Source: Bog-756 sp038210245
Lineage (GTDB): Bacteria > Actinomycetota > Acidimicrobiia > Acidimicrobiales > RAAP-2
NCBI GenBank assembly: GCA_038210245.1
Contig: JBBQWW010000044.1
Coordinates: forward strand, 1 to 29,417
DNA: 29,417 nt
Direction of reading: 5' to 3'
Numbering within the stretch: position 1 is the stretch's first letter; each line of letters begins with the position of its first letter. A program made the translations under genes and the position numbers. A model generated the notes under the pieces. That model was not told the DNA's origin, did not search any database, and saw nothing but the letters and a program-made list of their open reading frames with translations. Positions 18,125 through 26,093 of this stretch are shown here, in pieces.

Positions 18125-18219
18125 CCGATCGCCGGCACGCCGGTCCTGTGGCCCTGACCGGTCGCCGGCACGCCGGTCCTGTCGCCCTGACCGGTCGCCG
18201 GCACGCCGGTCCTGTGGCC
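18121..18219. repeat. Three tandem 33-bp repeats, each with a hairpin core
   Basis: Three head-to-tail units start at 18121, 18154 and 18187, each opening CTGACCG and closing with CCTGTGGCC or CCTGTCGCC. Units 1 and 2 and units 2 and 3 differ at only one or two positions. A fourth partial copy (CTGACC) begins at 18220. Every unit holds the perfect inverted repeat CCGGC-AC-GCCGG. The tauE stop (18122-18124) lies in unit 1. Being 33 bases, the unit keeps reading frame. It may act as a terminator array between tauE and the helicase gene or be a REP-like element. Confidence 0.9.
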
Positions 18220-18296
18220 CTGACCAGTGGCACCGACGCCGTACGGGGGGACTGAGCGGGTCGGGAGGGGTCCGGAGCCGACGGTAGGGTCATCGC

Positions 18297-20426
18297 ATGC
18301 CCGACGACGTGACCGGCACCCTGGGCGCGGTGGCCGCCGGGCTCCCCGGAGGCGGCGAGTCGCGCCAGGGCCAACAGCAGATGGCCGAGGCGGTGGAACG
18401 GGCCATCGAGGACCGTCGTCATCTGGTCGTCCAAGCGGGCACGGGCACGGGCAAGTCCCTGGCCTACCTCATCCCAGCGGCCCTCTCCGGTGAGCGCATC
18501 GTGGTGGCCACGGCTACCAAGGCCCTCCAGGACCAGCTGGCCCACTCCGACCTTCCACGCGTGGCCGCCGCCGTGGGGGGCGACTTCACCTTCGCTGTCC
18601 TGAAGGGCCGGAGCAACTACCTGTGCCGGCAGCGGGTGTCCGAGATCGGTGGCCGGGGCACGCAGCTCTCCCTACAGCCCGGGTCAGCTGATCCGCCCGA
18701 CGCCGACGACACCCTCACCCCCGCCGCCGGTGGAGGAGAGACGGCGGTACCCGACGACCCCGCCGAGGTGGGTCGGCTCGGCGAGCAGGTCCGGCGTCTG
18801 GTCCGGTGGGCCGACGACACCACCACCGGAGACCGGTCCGAGCTCGAGTTCGAGCCCCACTTCCGGGCGTGGGCCATGGTCTCGACCACGGCCCGTGAGT
18901 GCCCGGGGGCGTTCCGGTGCCCGTCGGGACGCGAGTGCTTCGCCGAGGCGGCCCGGGCCAAGGCGGCCGAGGCCGACGTGGTGGTGGTCAACACCCACCT
19001 GTACGGAGCCCACCTGGCCAGCGGGGGTGCCGTGCTCCCGCCCCATCAGGTGGTGGTGTTCGACGAGGCCCATGAGGTGGAGGAGGTGATGACCGACTGC
19101 CTCGGTGTGGAGATCGGCCCTGGTCGCTTTCGGGCCCTGGCTGCCACCACCCGTCCTCTGCTCGACCCGGGCTCGTCTGCAGCCATAGACACCACCGAGG
19201 GCGTGGCCGCCATCGGCGACCTGCTCCACCGGGTGCTCCGCCCTCTGGCCGGTCAGCGCGTCGCCCGTCACACTCTGGTGGGAGCTGGGCCACCGACCGC
19301 CGAGGAGGCCCCCGACGAGCCGACGGCCGAGCCCCAGGGTCTCGATCTCGGACTCGAGGAGCCAGTAGCCGCGCCGCGTCCCCCTCCGCTGACCGCCGCG
19401 CCCTCCGGCGACCCGGACCTGGACCAGGTGGTCGCCCTGGCCGTGGGTCGGGTGGGTCGCCTGATCGACCAGCTGCGCCACGCCGAGCGGCTGGCCGGCG
19501 ACGACGAGCCGGGCCCGGAGCGGGCCCGTCGTGATCGGGCGCTGCTGGCCGCCGGCCACCTGGCCGCCGACCTGGCCCGTCTGGCCTCCCTCACCGACGA
19601 CGAGGTGGCGTGGGTGGACGGCGGGGCACGGGCCCCGAGCCTGCGGGTATCGCCCATCGACGTCGGCCCGCTCCTGACCGAGCAGCTGTGGGGGACGGTG
19701 ACCGGCGTGCTCACCTCGGCCACCGTGCCCATCGGCCTGCCCGAGCGGCTGGGCCTCCCGGCCGGCCGGTGTGACGAGCAGGATGTCGGGAGCCCGTTCG
19801 ACTACCGCGCCAACGCCTTGCTGTACGTGGCCCACTCCCTCCCCGACCGTCGGAGCCCCGAGGCCGAGCCGGCCCTCCACGACGAGTTGGAGGTCCTGAT
19901 CACCGCAGCGGGGGGCAGGACCCTGGCCCTGTTCACCAGCTGGCGCGCCATGCACGCCGCCGTCGAGGCCCTGAGGGACCGACTGGACGTCCCCATACTG
20001 GCTCAGTCCGACCTGCCCAAGCCGGCCCTGGTCGAGGCGTTCCGCTCCGACGAGGCCACGTGCCTGTTCGCCACGCTGGGCTACTGGCAGGGAGTGGACG
20101 TGCCCGGACCCACCCTCAGCCTGGTGACCGTGGACCGGATCCCGTTCCCTCGACCCGACGAGCCGGTCCTGCAGGCCCGTCGGGAGCGCGCCGGGGCGGG
20201 GGCATTCAGCGCCGTCGATCTCCCCCGGGCCGGCACCCTGCTCGCCCAGGGGGCGGGACGCCTGATCCGTTCGGCCCACGACCGCGGCGTGGTGGCGGTG
20301 CTCGACAGCCGGCTGGCCACGGCCCGCTACCGGGGGGCGCTCCTGGCTCGGGTCCCCCCCATGAAGCGGACGGTGAGTCGCGACGAGGTGGTGGCCTTCC
20401 TCGAGCAGATCGCCGCGGCCACCTGA
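18297..20426 (+). CDS. dinG: DinG-family ATP-dependent DNA helicase (XPD-like, Fe-S)
   Basis: DinG/XPD-type superfamily 2 helicases unwind DNA 5' to 3' and act on R-loops and damaged forks. The 709-aa product has Walker A at 47-54 (AGTGTGKS) and four cysteines suited to an Fe-S cluster: C110 (NYLCRQR), C202, C208 and C214 (ECPGAFRCPSGRECF). The DEAH box is at 256-259 (VVFDEAHE), motif V/VI-like GYWQGVDVPG near 595-605, and GAGRLIRSAHDRG near 652. A variable acidic/Pro stretch (about 325-385) separates the two motor domains. No exonuclease domain is fused. The ATG at 18297 has TAGGG about 8 bases upstream. It starts 78 bases after the 33-bp repeats. Confidence 0.93.
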   Translation: MPDDVTGTLGAVAAGLPGGGESRQGQQQMAEAVERAIEDRRHLVVQAGTGTGKSLAYLIPAALSGERIVVATATKALQDQLAHSDLPRVAAAVGGDFTFAVLKGRSNYLCRQRVSEIGGRGTQLSLQPGSADPPDADDTLTPAAGGGETAVPDDPAEVGRLGEQVRRLVRWADDTTTGDRSELEFEPHFRAWAMVSTTARECPGAFRCPSGRECFAEAARAKAAEADVVVVNTHLYGAHLASGGAVLPPHQVVVFDEAHEVEEVMTDCLGVEIGPGRFRALAATTRPLLDPGSSAAIDTTEGVAAIGDLLHRVLRPLAGQRVARHTLVGAGPPTAEEAPDEPTAEPQGLDLGLEEPVAAPRPPPLTAAPSGDPDLDQVVALAVGRVGRLIDQLRHAERLAGDDEPGPERARRDRALLAAGHLAADLARLASLTDDEVAWVDGGARAPSLRVSPIDVGPLLTEQLWGTVTGVLTSATVPIGLPERLGLPAGRCDEQDVGSPFDYRANALLYVAHSLPDRRSPEAEPALHDELEVLITAAGGRTLALFTSWRAMHAAVEALRDRLDVPILAQSDLPKPALVEAFRSDEATCLFATLGYWQGVDVPGPTLSLVTVDRIPFPRPDEPVLQARRERAGAGAFSAVDLPRAGTLLAQGAGRLIRSAHDRGVVAVLDSRLATARYRGALLARVPPMKRTVSRDEVVAFLEQIAAAT

Positions 20427-20435
20427 CCCGAGGTA

Positions 20436-20562
20436 GGTACGGGCGGTACCCGGCCCGGCGAGAGCAGCGGGACGGCGCCGATCCGGGCCGGCCCCTGGCT
20501 ACCATGGGCTTCCCATGGGCCACCTGAGCACACCAGCGGTGGCGTCCGCCGCCGCTGGTGTG
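20436..20562. other. Hairpin-rich spacer between dinG and glycosyltransferase gene
   Basis: The 171-base spacer carries four consecutive perfect inverted repeats: GGTAC/GTACC (20436-20450, 5-base loop); CCGGCCCGG/CCGGGCCGG (20450-20458 with 20483-20491); CCATGGG/CCCATGG (20502-20518, 3-base loop); and an 11-bp stem CACACCAGCGG/CCGCTGGTGTG (20529-20539 with 20552-20562). None is followed by a T-run. The first two are placed to terminate dinG. The last ends 35 bases before the glycosyltransferase start, so it would lie in that gene's leader. No promoter boxes are evident. Confidence 0.6.
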
Positions 20563-20597
20563 AGCATCCTCTCCCACTCGTCGGGCGGGAGCGTTCG

Positions 20598-21527
20598 GTG
20601 AGCGATGACCCACTGGTCAGTGTGATCCTGGCTACCAACCGGAACGGACCCTTTCTGGATGCCACCCTGGCGTCCCTCGAGGCCCAGACCTACCCCACCT
20701 GGGAGCTGATCCTGGTGGACGACGGGTCGCCGGACCCCGACGCCGTGGAGGCCGCCGTGGCCGCCATCCCCGACGTGGTGGTGATCCATCAGGCCAACGC
20801 GGGGGTCAGCGTGGCCCGGAACATCGGGTTCTCCCGGAGCCGTGGCGCGTACCTGGCCTTCCTGGACGACGACGACCTCTGGGAGCCGGAGCGGTTGGCC
20901 CGCCAGGTGGCGGCGCTGGAGGCACGGCCCGACGCCGCCGCCGCCTTCTGCCAGATGACCATCATCGACGAACACGGGGAGGCCACGGGGGGCACCTCCC
21001 TTCAGACCGGCGACTTTCGGGCCTTCATCCGGAACGACGCCGTCGCCCCCATCCCCACCCTGCTGGTGGCCCGTTGGGCCATCGACCGGGTGGGCATGTT
21101 CCACCCCATGCTCCCCCCCGGCGAGGACCTCGACATGATCTACCGCCTGGCCCGGGTGGGGGCCTTTGTGCTGGTCCCCGAGGCCCTGGTCCGCTACCGC
21201 CGCCACGGGGACAACGAGTCCGGCGACCTGCGCGGCGCCGCCCTGGCCTCGCGGCGGGCCCTGTGGGTGCAGCGGTGGTGGTCCACCCGGCTGGGCGAGG
21301 ACGAGGTGCTCGAGGACCTGGAGACCGGCTTACGCCGGTCCCGCCGCTACTGGACCGACACCATGGTCCGCTCGGCCCTTCACGAGGCCCGGCAGGGCCA
21401 CCTGGCTGACGCCGGGCGCTACGCGGTCTTCGTGGCCCGTCACGATCCGGTGGCCGGGCTGCGGGCGCTGATCCAGCTCACCCGCCGGCAGGGCACCAGC
21501 CCGCACGAGCGGCCGACCCAGCTCTAG
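20598..21527 (+). CDS. Family 2 glycosyltransferase
   Basis: It is predicted to transfer a sugar from a nucleotide-sugar donor to a glycan, lipid or protein acceptor, probably for envelope polysaccharide. The 309-aa product has a GT-A fold: VSVILATNRNGPFLDATLASL at the start, the nucleotide-binding LVDDGS (D41/D42), GVSVARNIG, and the metal-binding acidic run D90-D93 (FLDDDDLWEP). A PGEDLDMIYRLARVG segment follows around 175-190 with the likely catalytic Glu-Asp pair. The C-terminal ~100 residues are Arg-rich and helical, with no TM segment. The GTG at 20598 follows GGGAGCG by about 7 bases. The acceptor cannot be told and no other glycan genes are adjacent. It converges on era. Confidence 0.9.
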   Translation: MSDDPLVSVILATNRNGPFLDATLASLEAQTYPTWELILVDDGSPDPDAVEAAVAAIPDVVVIHQANAGVSVARNIGFSRSRGAYLAFLDDDDLWEPERLARQVAALEARPDAAAAFCQMTIIDEHGEATGGTSLQTGDFRAFIRNDAVAPIPTLLVARWAIDRVGMFHPMLPPGEDLDMIYRLARVGAFVLVPEALVRYRRHGDNESGDLRGAALASRRALWVQRWWSTRLGEDEVLEDLETGLRRSRRYWTDTMVRSALHEARQGHLADAGRYAVFVARHDPVAGLRALIQLTRRQGTSPHERPTQL

Positions 21528-21535
21528 GGTTCGAG

Positions 21536-21552
21536 CGCCGTGGCCCACGGCG
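21536..21552. terminator. Possible bidirectional terminator between glycosyltransferase gene and era
   Basis: A perfect inverted repeat, CGCCGTGG and CCACGGCG around one base, lies in the 50-base gap between two convergent genes. It starts 9 bases past the glycosyltransferase stop. A second, weaker stem (CCGAC/GTCGG, about 21557-21575) follows. There is no T-tract. Confidence 0.4.
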
Positions 21553-21577
21553 GCGCCGACTCCCCCTGGGTCGGAAC

Positions 21578-22537
21578 TCAAAAACCCAACCGGTCCAGGG
21601 CATCCTCGCGGTGCTGCCATCGCTTCTCCACTCGGACAAACAGTTCGAGGAAGGCTCCGGGTGGCATCTGCTGGCGCACCGCCGTGCCCACCTCCTTCAG
21701 CGTGCTCCCGCCCCGGCCGATGACGATTCCCTTCTGCGAGTCCCGCTCCACCAGGATCTCGCAGCGGACCCGGGGCCACTCCCACTCCGTGACCCGGCAG
21801 GCGATGCTGTGGGGCAGCTCGTCCTCGACCCGGTGGAGCAGCTCCTCACGCACTAGATCCGCTACCCAGAAGGCCTCGGCCACGTCGGTGACCATGCCTT
21901 CGGGGTAGTAGCGCGGGCCCTCGGGCAGTCGCTCCACCACCGCGTCGATCAGGCCAGGGACACCCTCGCCGGTGGCGGCCGAGACCGGGAAGTACTCCAC
22001 CGGCACCGGGGCACCTCCGCCGTCGTGATCGATGGCCTCGATCACCCCCGCTACCGCGGTGAGGTGGGTAAGTACCCCGTCACCCCCTACCCGGTCGATC
22101 TTGTTCACCACCACCAGCAGGGTGGGGTCCCCGGTGGTGCCCGGTTCCGCCGACTCCCCCTCAGGCGCCTGGGCCGCCGCCCGGGCCATCGAGCGGACCC
22201 GGTGGGCCGAGGCGGTCAGGACCATCCGGTCGCCGGGTCCGACGGCGCCGGTGGCCTCCACCATGGCCACCACCACGTCCACATCGTCCAGGGACGAAGT
22301 GGCTGACTCGTTCATCCGCTCGCCGAGGGCGGTGCGCGGCTTATGCAGTCCCGGCGTGTCCACGAAGACCACCTGGGCATCGGGCCGGTTGAGCACCCCG
22401 CGGACCTGGGCCCGGGTGGTGTTGGGCCGAGGCGACGTGATGGTGACTTTGGTGCCGACCATGGCGTTGACCAGGGTCGACTTCCCGACATTGGGTCGCC
22501 CCACCACGGCGACGAAGCCGGACCGGAAGATGCTCAT
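21578..22537 (-). CDS. era: GTPase Era
   Basis: Era binds the 3' end of 16S rRNA and assists 30S subunit maturation. The 319-aa product has the G1 loop GRPNVGKS (13-20), G2 region PRPNTTR (36-42), G3 DTPG (60-63), G4 NKID (145-148) and G5-like SAATG. The C-terminal KH RNA-binding domain contains GIVIGRGGSTLKEVG. It is slightly longer than the usual ~300 aa because a charged, low-complexity insert (about 112-138) precedes the G4 strand. The ATG at 22537 overlaps the stop of the CBS-domain membrane protein gene as ATGA. It closes the phoH-ybeY-CBS-era operon, a widely conserved order. Confidence 0.96.
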   Translation of the reverse strand: MSIFRSGFVAVVGRPNVGKSTLVNAMVGTKVTITSPRPNTTRAQVRGVLNRPDAQVVFVDTPGLHKPRTALGERMNESATSSLDDVDVVVAMVEATGAVGPGDRMVLTASAHRVRSMARAAAQAPEGESAEPGTTGDPTLLVVVNKIDRVGGDGVLTHLTAVAGVIEAIDHDGGGAPVPVEYFPVSAATGEGVPGLIDAVVERLPEGPRYYPEGMVTDVAEAFWVADLVREELLHRVEDELPHSIACRVTEWEWPRVRCEILVERDSQKGIVIGRGGSTLKEVGTAVRQQMPPGAFLELFVRVEKRWQHREDALDRLGF

Positions 22538-23844
22538 GGGGCCTCCCCGGAGACCGGCCCGGCCATGGGCACGATCCGGACCCGCTCGATCCGGCGGCCG
22601 GTGACACGGTCGGCCACCAGCCGCAGCCCGCCCACGTCGACCGACTCGCCGGCCACGGGGACGTGGCCCAGGAGGTCGAAGACCAGGCCTCCCACGGTGT
22701 CCCAGGCCCCGTCGGGCAGGTCGGCGTGGAGGAGCTCATTGACCTCGTCGAGCGGTAGGCGGGCACTCACCCGCAGCTCGCCCGAGTCCAGTCGTTCGAC
22801 GGTGGCCTCTTCCACATCGAACTCGTCCACGATCTCGCCCACCAGCTCCTCGATGAGGTCCTCCAGGGTCACCAACCCGGCGATGCCCCCGTACTCGTTG
22901 ACCACCACCGCCTGATGGAACTGGTCGGCCTGCATCTCCCGCATGAGGTCGGACACCCGCTTGGTCTCCGGCACGAACCGAGCCGTCCGGAGATGGGTCC
23001 GGACCGGGTCGGCCCCTTGGCCCTGGCGGACGGTCCGGATCATGTCCTTGGTGTAGGCGATGCCCACCACGTCGTCTACCTGCTGCTCCACAGCCGGCAT
23101 CCGACTGAACCCGACCTCGAGGGCGCGCTCGAGGACCGCCTCGACCGCCTCGTCGGCCCCGATGGTCACCATGTCGGGACGGGGCACCATCACCTCACGC
23201 ACCACAGTGTCGCCGAACTCGATAATGGAGTGGATGAGGGCCCGTTCCTCGGTCTCGATCACGTCACCCTCGAGGGCCACGTCGGCCATGGCCAGGAGCT
23301 CGGACTCGGTCACGGCGGATCCCAGGTACTGGCCCTTCTCGCCGATGAGCAGGTTGGCCAGTCCGATCAAGGCGCCCGACACGATCCGCACCGGCCAGAA
23401 GCGGACGATGGCCGAGACGAGCGGCGCACTGAACAGGGCGGCCCGTTCGGGATGGTGCACGGCCCAGTTCTTGGGCACGGCCTCCCCCAGGACGAAGATG
23501 ACCACGATCTCGAAGACCGTGGCGGCCACCACACCCCACGCCCCGAACCAGTCGGCGGCCAGGATGCCCACCAGCGTGGCCACCACCAACTGGCAGATGA
23601 GCACCATCAAGAGGACCGGGTTGAGGAAGCCCTGGGGGTTCTCGGTCAGGCGCAGCAGCACCTTGGCCCCGCGTCGCCCGTCGTCGACCAGGGCCATGGC
23701 CTTGGCCCGACTGGTTCGGACCAGGCTGGTCTCGGCCAGGGCCAGTAGCGCGGAGATACCGAGCAGGACCACCACCACGACCAGGAGGACCCCGTCGACC
23801 GGGGTGAAGGTGGCAGCGATGGGCAGGGTGAGGGGGCGGATCAT
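22534..23844 (-). CDS. CNNM/CorC-type membrane protein (hemolysin-like, DUF21-CBS-CorC_HlyC)
   Basis: Proteins of this family are linked to magnesium or cobalt efflux; the hemolysin name is historical. The 436-aa product has a CNNM/DUF21 membrane domain (about 15-200) with TM segments near 17-37, 74-97, 103-125 and 138-165. A CBS pair follows (about 215-340, opening VREVMVPRPDMVTI and including VVVNEYGGIAGLVTLEDLIEELVGEI), then a CorC_HlyC domain (about 350-430, DTVGGLVFDLLGHVPVAG). The ATG at 23844 lies 27 bases after the ybeY stop, and the stop overlaps the era ATG. Placement between ybeY and era is common in many bacteria. Confidence 0.92.
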   Translation of the reverse strand: MIRPLTLPIAATFTPVDGVLLVVVVVLLGISALLALAETSLVRTSRAKAMALVDDGRRGAKVLLRLTENPQGFLNPVLLMVLICQLVVATLVGILAADWFGAWGVVAATVFEIVVIFVLGEAVPKNWAVHHPERAALFSAPLVSAIVRFWPVRIVSGALIGLANLLIGEKGQYLGSAVTESELLAMADVALEGDVIETEERALIHSIIEFGDTVVREVMVPRPDMVTIGADEAVEAVLERALEVGFSRMPAVEQQVDDVVGIAYTKDMIRTVRQGQGADPVRTHLRTARFVPETKRVSDLMREMQADQFHQAVVVNEYGGIAGLVTLEDLIEELVGEIVDEFDVEEATVERLDSGELRVSARLPLDEVNELLHADLPDGAWDTVGGLVFDLLGHVPVAGESVDVGGLRLVADRVTGRRIERVRIVPMAGPVSGEAP

Positions 23845-23871
23845 GGGGCCGGAGTCATGGCCCGGCGTCGG

Positions 23872-24378
23872 TCACGTGGCCACCCGGTAGAACAGGGCCA
23901 GGAGCTGCTGCTCCCTGTGCTCCATGCGCTCGGCCTCGGCGTCGGCCACATGGTCCATCCCGAGCAGGTGGAGGAGGCCGTGGACCACCAGCAGGGCGAT
24001 CTCGTCGTCGAAGGTGACCCCATGGTCGACGGCGTTGCGGGCGGCCACCGCCGGGCAGATGACCACGTCGCCCAGGAGGACCAGTCGACCGGTGTCGGCC
24101 TCGATCGAGCCCGGTCCGGTTCCGCCCTCGTCCGGTGACCTCCCACTCCGGTCCGACTCGTCCTCGATGGGGAACGAGAGGACGTCCGTCGGACCCTCCT
24201 TCTCGAGGAAGCGCTGGTTGAGCGAGGCGATGGTCGCCTCGTCCACGAAGAGCAGGGATACCTCGGTGTCGGCGAGGACGCCCTCGGCGTCGAGCACCGA
24301 GCGGGCCAAGGACGACCAGCGCTCGACATTGACGGGATGGTCGGCCTGCTCGTCGGCCGCGTAGATGTCAAGGGTCAC
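23872..24378 (-). CDS. ybeY: Endoribonuclease YbeY (16S rRNA maturation)
   Basis: YbeY is a zinc-dependent endoribonuclease needed for 16S rRNA 3' end maturation and ribosome quality control. The 168-aa product has the PTDVLSFP motif (64-70) and the metal site HGLLHLLGMDH with H133, H137 and H143. Between PTDVLSFP and the next strand (LLGDVVI) it carries an acidic/Gly-rich insert of about 25 residues (73-98) not typical of short bacterial homologues. I chose the GTG at 24378, which overlaps the last 11 bases of phoH and begins with TLDIYAADEQ; the frame stays open to 24453 within phoH. Confidence 0.94.
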   Translation of the reverse strand: MTLDIYAADEQADHPVNVERWSSLARSVLDAEGVLADTEVSLLFVDEATIASLNQRFLEKEGPTDVLSFPIEDESDRSGRSPDEGGTGPGSIEADTGRLVLLGDVVICPAVAARNAVDHGVTFDDEIALLVVHGLLHLLGMDHVADAEAERMEHREQQLLALFYRVAT

Positions 24379-25333
24379 GCAGGCCGTCCGACGGCTTGCC
24401 CCGCTCGTAGGCGGCGACGATGTCGGCCACGATGCGGTGACGGACCACGTCACGCTGGTTGAGGTGAACGAAGGCCAGGTCGGGAACCCCGCCCAGAACG
24501 GCCTCCAGGCCCACCAGCCCCGACCGCCCGCCGGGCACGTCCACCTGGGTGACGTCGCCGGTGATGACGGCCTTGGACCCGAACCCGATGCGGGTGAGGA
24601 ACATCTTCATCTGCTCGGGGCTGGTGTTCTGGGCCTCGTCGAGGATGATGAAACTGTTGTTGAGGGTCCGTCCCCGCATGAAGGCCAACGGAGCCACCTC
24701 CACCGCTCCCCGGTCGATGAGCCGCTGGGCTCCCTCGGGCTCCAGCAGGTCGTGCAGGGCGTCGTACAGGGGGCGGAGGTAGGGGTCCACCTTGGCCATC
24801 AGGTCGCCGGGTAGGAAACCCAGGCGCTCGCCGGCCTCCACCGCCGGGCGGGTCAGGATGATCCGGTTGACCTGGCGGGCCTGCAGGGCCTGCACGGCCA
24901 GAGCCACGGCCAGGTAGGACTTGCCCGTGCCGGCCGGGCCGATCCCGAAGGTCACGATGTTGGCGGCGATGGCATCGGCGTACTGCTTCTGCCCTCCGGT
25001 CTTGGGTCGCACGGCCTTGCCCCGGGACGAGCGCAGCAGCTCGGCGGTGAGCACCTCGGAGGGTCGGACGTCGTCGTGCATCATGTCGATGGTCCGGTGC
25101 ACCTGGACGGCGTCGAGGCCCTGGCCCGACTCGAGCAGGATGATCAGCTCCTCGAACAGCGAGCCCACCCGCTCGGCGCCGGCTCCTTCGATGGAGATCT
25201 CGTTGCCCCGCACGGCGATCCTCACGTCGTCGAAGGCTCCCTCGACGAGCCGCAACAGTTCGTCACGCTGGCCCAGCAGGCCGGCCATGAGATGGTTGCC
25301 GGGGACGAGAATTTTGACCTGGGTGCCTGCCAC
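24368..25333 (-). CDS. phoH: PhoH-like ATPase
   Basis: This is a cytosolic P-loop ATPase of the PhoH family, probably acting in RNA metabolism because of its conserved link to ybeY and era. The 321-aa product has a small N-terminal domain (about 1-100), then Walker A GPAGTGKS at 132-139 and ILTRPAVEAGERLGFLPGDL. Walker B is in FIILDEAQNTSPEQMKMFLTR (about 233-253), followed by ITGDVTQVDVP. The length fits the family. The ATG at 25333 begins the ybeY-era operon. A hairpin lies upstream at 25388-25418, and the 101-base spacer to the HIT gene probably contains the promoter. Confidence 0.95.
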   Translation of the reverse strand: MAGTQVKILVPGNHLMAGLLGQRDELLRLVEGAFDDVRIAVRGNEISIEGAGAERVGSLFEELIILLESGQGLDAVQVHRTIDMMHDDVRPSEVLTAELLRSSRGKAVRPKTGGQKQYADAIAANIVTFGIGPAGTGKSYLAVALAVQALQARQVNRIILTRPAVEAGERLGFLPGDLMAKVDPYLRPLYDALHDLLEPEGAQRLIDRGAVEVAPLAFMRGRTLNNSFIILDEAQNTSPEQMKMFLTRIGFGSKAVITGDVTQVDVPGGRSGLVGLEAVLGGVPDLAFVHLNQRDVVRHRIVADIVAAYERGKPSDGLRDP

Positions 25334-25387
25334 GTGCGCTCTGGCCCCGACCCTACCAGCGGGACAGCGGACCCGATCCCATGATCA

Positions 25388-25418
25388 CGGGCCCGCCCAC
25401 CCAGGGGGAACGGGCCCG
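25388..25418 (-). terminator. Hairpin between HIT gene and phoH
   Basis: Two copies of the self-complementary octamer CGGGCCCG (25388-25395 and 25411-25418) can pair as an 8-bp stem around a 15-base loop, 16 bases past the HIT stop. There is no T-tract. It probably ends the HIT transcript and separates it from the phoH operon. Confidence 0.4.
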
Positions 25419-25434
25419 GACGGTCGGGGACGGA

Positions 25435-25785
25435 TCAGCCGGGAGGCCAGTCGAACGTCCGGCCCCCGAGCACATGGAGGTGGAGGTGGTCCACCGAGTT
25501 GAGAGCATCGGGACCCACGTTGAACACCAGCCGGTACCCCCGGTCGGCCCCACCGATCCCCTCGGCGTCGGCCACGGCCTTGGCCGCCACTAGCAGGGCA
25601 GCCACGTCGTCGGCGTCCTCAGCGGTCACCACCGAGGCGTTCACCAGGTGCCGCTTGGGCACCACCAGGACGTGGGTGGGCGCCTGGGGGTGGAGGTCGC
25701 GGAAGGCCACCGTCCGCTCATCGGTCCGCACCACCTCGGCCGGGATGTCCCCGGCCACGATGCCGCAGAACAGGCAGTCGGGCAC
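25435..25785 (-). CDS. HIT-family (HinT-like) nucleotide hydrolase
   Basis: HIT proteins hydrolyse nucleoside phosphoramidates or related adenylated compounds. The 116-aa product is full length. It begins MPDCLFCGIVAGDIPAEVV with the C4/C7 pair that often binds zinc, has HVLVVPKRHLVNAS in the middle, and ends with the histidine triad H100-L-H102-L-H104 followed by VLGGR. The residue before the triad is Asp (SVDHLHLH) where many homologues have an aromatic residue. The physiological substrate is unknown. The ATG at 25785 lies 7 bases after the stop of the small HTH gene, so the two are probably co-transcribed with the BldD-like gene. Confidence 0.93.
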   Translation of the reverse strand: MPDCLFCGIVAGDIPAEVVRTDERTVAFRDLHPQAPTHVLVVPKRHLVNASVVTAEDADDVAALLVAAKAVADAEGIGGADRGYRLVFNVGPDALNSVDHLHLHVLGGRTFDWPPG

Positions 25786-25792
25786 CGGTGGG

Positions 25793-26074
25793 TCAGTCTT
25801 CGGAGGCGCTCAGGCCGTCCGGGGTCACATGGGCACGACCGTTGCCGTTGGTGCTGGCGCCCTTGATCTCCGGATAGAGGTGCTCGAGGCTCCCCGGGGC
25901 GATGCGACTGGCCCGGATGAACTGCTCCACGTCGGTCTCCTGCAGACGGATGACACGACCGAACTTGTAGGCCACCAGGTCGCCCTCGTCGATGAACCGG
26001 TAGAGGCTGCGCAGCGTCACTCCCAACAGCTCGGCGGCGTCCTTGGTGCTCAGCCAGCGGATCTGATCGGTCAC
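25793..26074 (-). CDS. Excisionase/MerR-type helix-turn-helix protein
   Basis: This is a small DNA-binding protein (93 aa) with a winged helix-turn-helix of the HTH_17/excisionase type at about 6-56: WLSTKDAAELLGVTLRSLYRFIDEGDLVAYKFGRVIRLQETDVEQFI. It ends in a polar tail (about 57-93). The fold is that of BldC-like and Xis-like proteins, but its location among core genes, far from the integrase at the left edge, argues for a chromosomal regulator rather than a phage excisionase. The start is the GTG at 26074, 19 bases after the BldD-like gene stop. Targets are unknown; joint action with its neighbour is possible. Confidence 0.85.
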   Translation of the reverse strand: MTDQIRWLSTKDAAELLGVTLRSLYRFIDEGDLVAYKFGRVIRLQETDVEQFIRASRIAPGSLEHLYPEIKGASTNGNGRAHVTPDGLSASED

Positions 26075-26093
26075 GTCGTACCCCGGCCCGCCA

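Noticed and set aside
18121..18230. Possible CRISPR array at the 33-bp repeats
   Set aside because: The units are directly abutting with no spacers and there are no cas genes. It is a simple tandem repeat.
17341..18255. Frame through the 33-bp repeats giving an 11-residue peptide repeat
   Set aside because: The frame is a shadow of the TauE-like gene that happens to stay open through the repeats. No ribosome site or independent coding signal is seen.
25793..26074. Small HTH gene as the excisionase of the integrated element
   Set aside because: It lies about 24 kb from the integrase, on the far side of the tRNA att site, within a core operon. The fold match alone is not enough.
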